Below are positions 63,380 to 64,000 of a stretch of 64,000 nt of DNA, piece after piece (the first letter of the stretch is position 1; each line of letters begins with the position of its first letter). Position numbers and translations under genes: made by a program. The notes under the pieces were generated by a model. It was not told where the DNA came from. It ran no database searches and was given only the letters and a program-made list of their open reading frames with translations. Location: NCBI GenBank assembly GCA_947034895.1, contig OX344761.1:33182863-33246862 (forward strand), written 5' to 3'. This stretch comes from Rhytidiadelphus loreus (taxonomy: Eukaryota; Streptophyta; Bryopsida; Hypnales; Hylocomiaceae).

Positions 63380-64000
63380 TAAGAAATGAAGGAAGAGTGA
63401 AATTTTTCTAACCTTGTGAGGCAGAGCCTCCATTTTTTCTAACTTCAAACGTTATAATTTTATAATGTACATAATCAAATGGGCTCAAAAGAATTTCTTC
63501 ACATTTTTTGTATAATTTCACAATATAGTACAATTTTGTACAACTAAACTTTAGAAAAATGCCTTTATTTTCCAATTATTTACAATGCTCTAAAAATTGG
63601 AAAAATTAGGGTACATTTGGTGAAAAATGACCAAATAATACTAGGGATAATAAATTCTTTCAAAAGTTCAAAACCTACTTGGATAATTCATCCCCATACA
63701 TAATACATTGAGTAGGAAAAACAATCATTTGTTAGGTTGTACCCCAATCAAGGTGAACCAATCTATTACCGCCGTCCTTCTCAATTTCACTGTCATGTGC
63801 TCACAAACATGGTACGTTCCTCCTCTAAAATATACACCACAATTACATGAAGACGTAATTGAGAAAGATGGCACCTAGTAATGGGTTAGTTCCCCTTATT
63901 ATATGGCATATCTTGCAACTAATTTATTATTTATTAGTATCATGCTTGCAAATAGGGTTTTTTGAATGAATTTTCACTAAAAAGTGATAATTTTTTATGG

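Noticed and set aside
1..64000. tRNA, rRNA, snRNA or conserved miRNA genes
   Set aside because: By eye I found no cloverleaf with consistent stems, no U6-like sequence and no common plant miRNA core; a tRNAscan or Infernal run would be decisive.

Overview
The window is nuclear DNA of a land plant. The evidence is short-exon, GT-AG-spliced genes, plant telomere-type CCCTAAA tracts, plant-style CACTA and SINE insertions, and a chloroplast LHC-like gene. Protein sequences and the compact introns inside a very AT-rich, repeat-filled background suggest a non-flowering plant, perhaps a moss, but I cannot fix the lineage from the sequence alone.

Five conserved genes can be assembled exon by exon with consistent phases. 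They are APC10 (2897-5092, +, 6 exons, 184 aa), an organellar methionyl-tRNA formyltransferase (9989-13638, -, 10 exons, 384 aa), nucleoporin NUP160 (15974-26012, +, about 26 exons, about 1526 aa), a two-helix LHC-like chloroplast protein (38307-41706, +, 4 exons, 222 aa) and mitochondrial pyruvate carrier MPC1 (44072-45707, +, 3 exons, 111 aa). They are housekeeping genes and form no operon or shared pathway. The formyltransferase and NUP160 are head to head, about 2.3 kb apart.

Between 29.4 and 32.3 kb, on the minus strand, lies a run of decayed coding sequence. It includes an FCP1/NIF-type HAD phosphatase domain. Across three open stretches of roughly 675 codons, all seven internal stops are TAG, as expected if CAG codons decayed by cytosine deamination.

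The rest is gene-poor, AT-rich DNA, including nearly all of 45.7-64 kb. It holds several short mobile-element families: a tRNA-type SINE (5.3 kb), two CACTA-type MITEs with clean 3-bp target duplications (7.6 and 63.2 kb), a TA-target family with AGGTAGG-type termini (35.5, 49.1, 51.4, 51.9 and perhaps 56.2 kb), and a repeat present in the first introns of three of the five genes. There is also a 64-bp near-identical satellite (27.9 kb), smaller minisatellites, a cluster of TTGAC motifs at the left edge, and two GC-rich, G-quadruplex-prone islands (50.2-50.9 and 59.1-59.9 kb). I found no rRNA, tRNA, snRNA, known miRNA or CRISPR array. The best candidates for something undescribed are the TA-target element family, the first-intron repeat and the all-TAG decayed locus.
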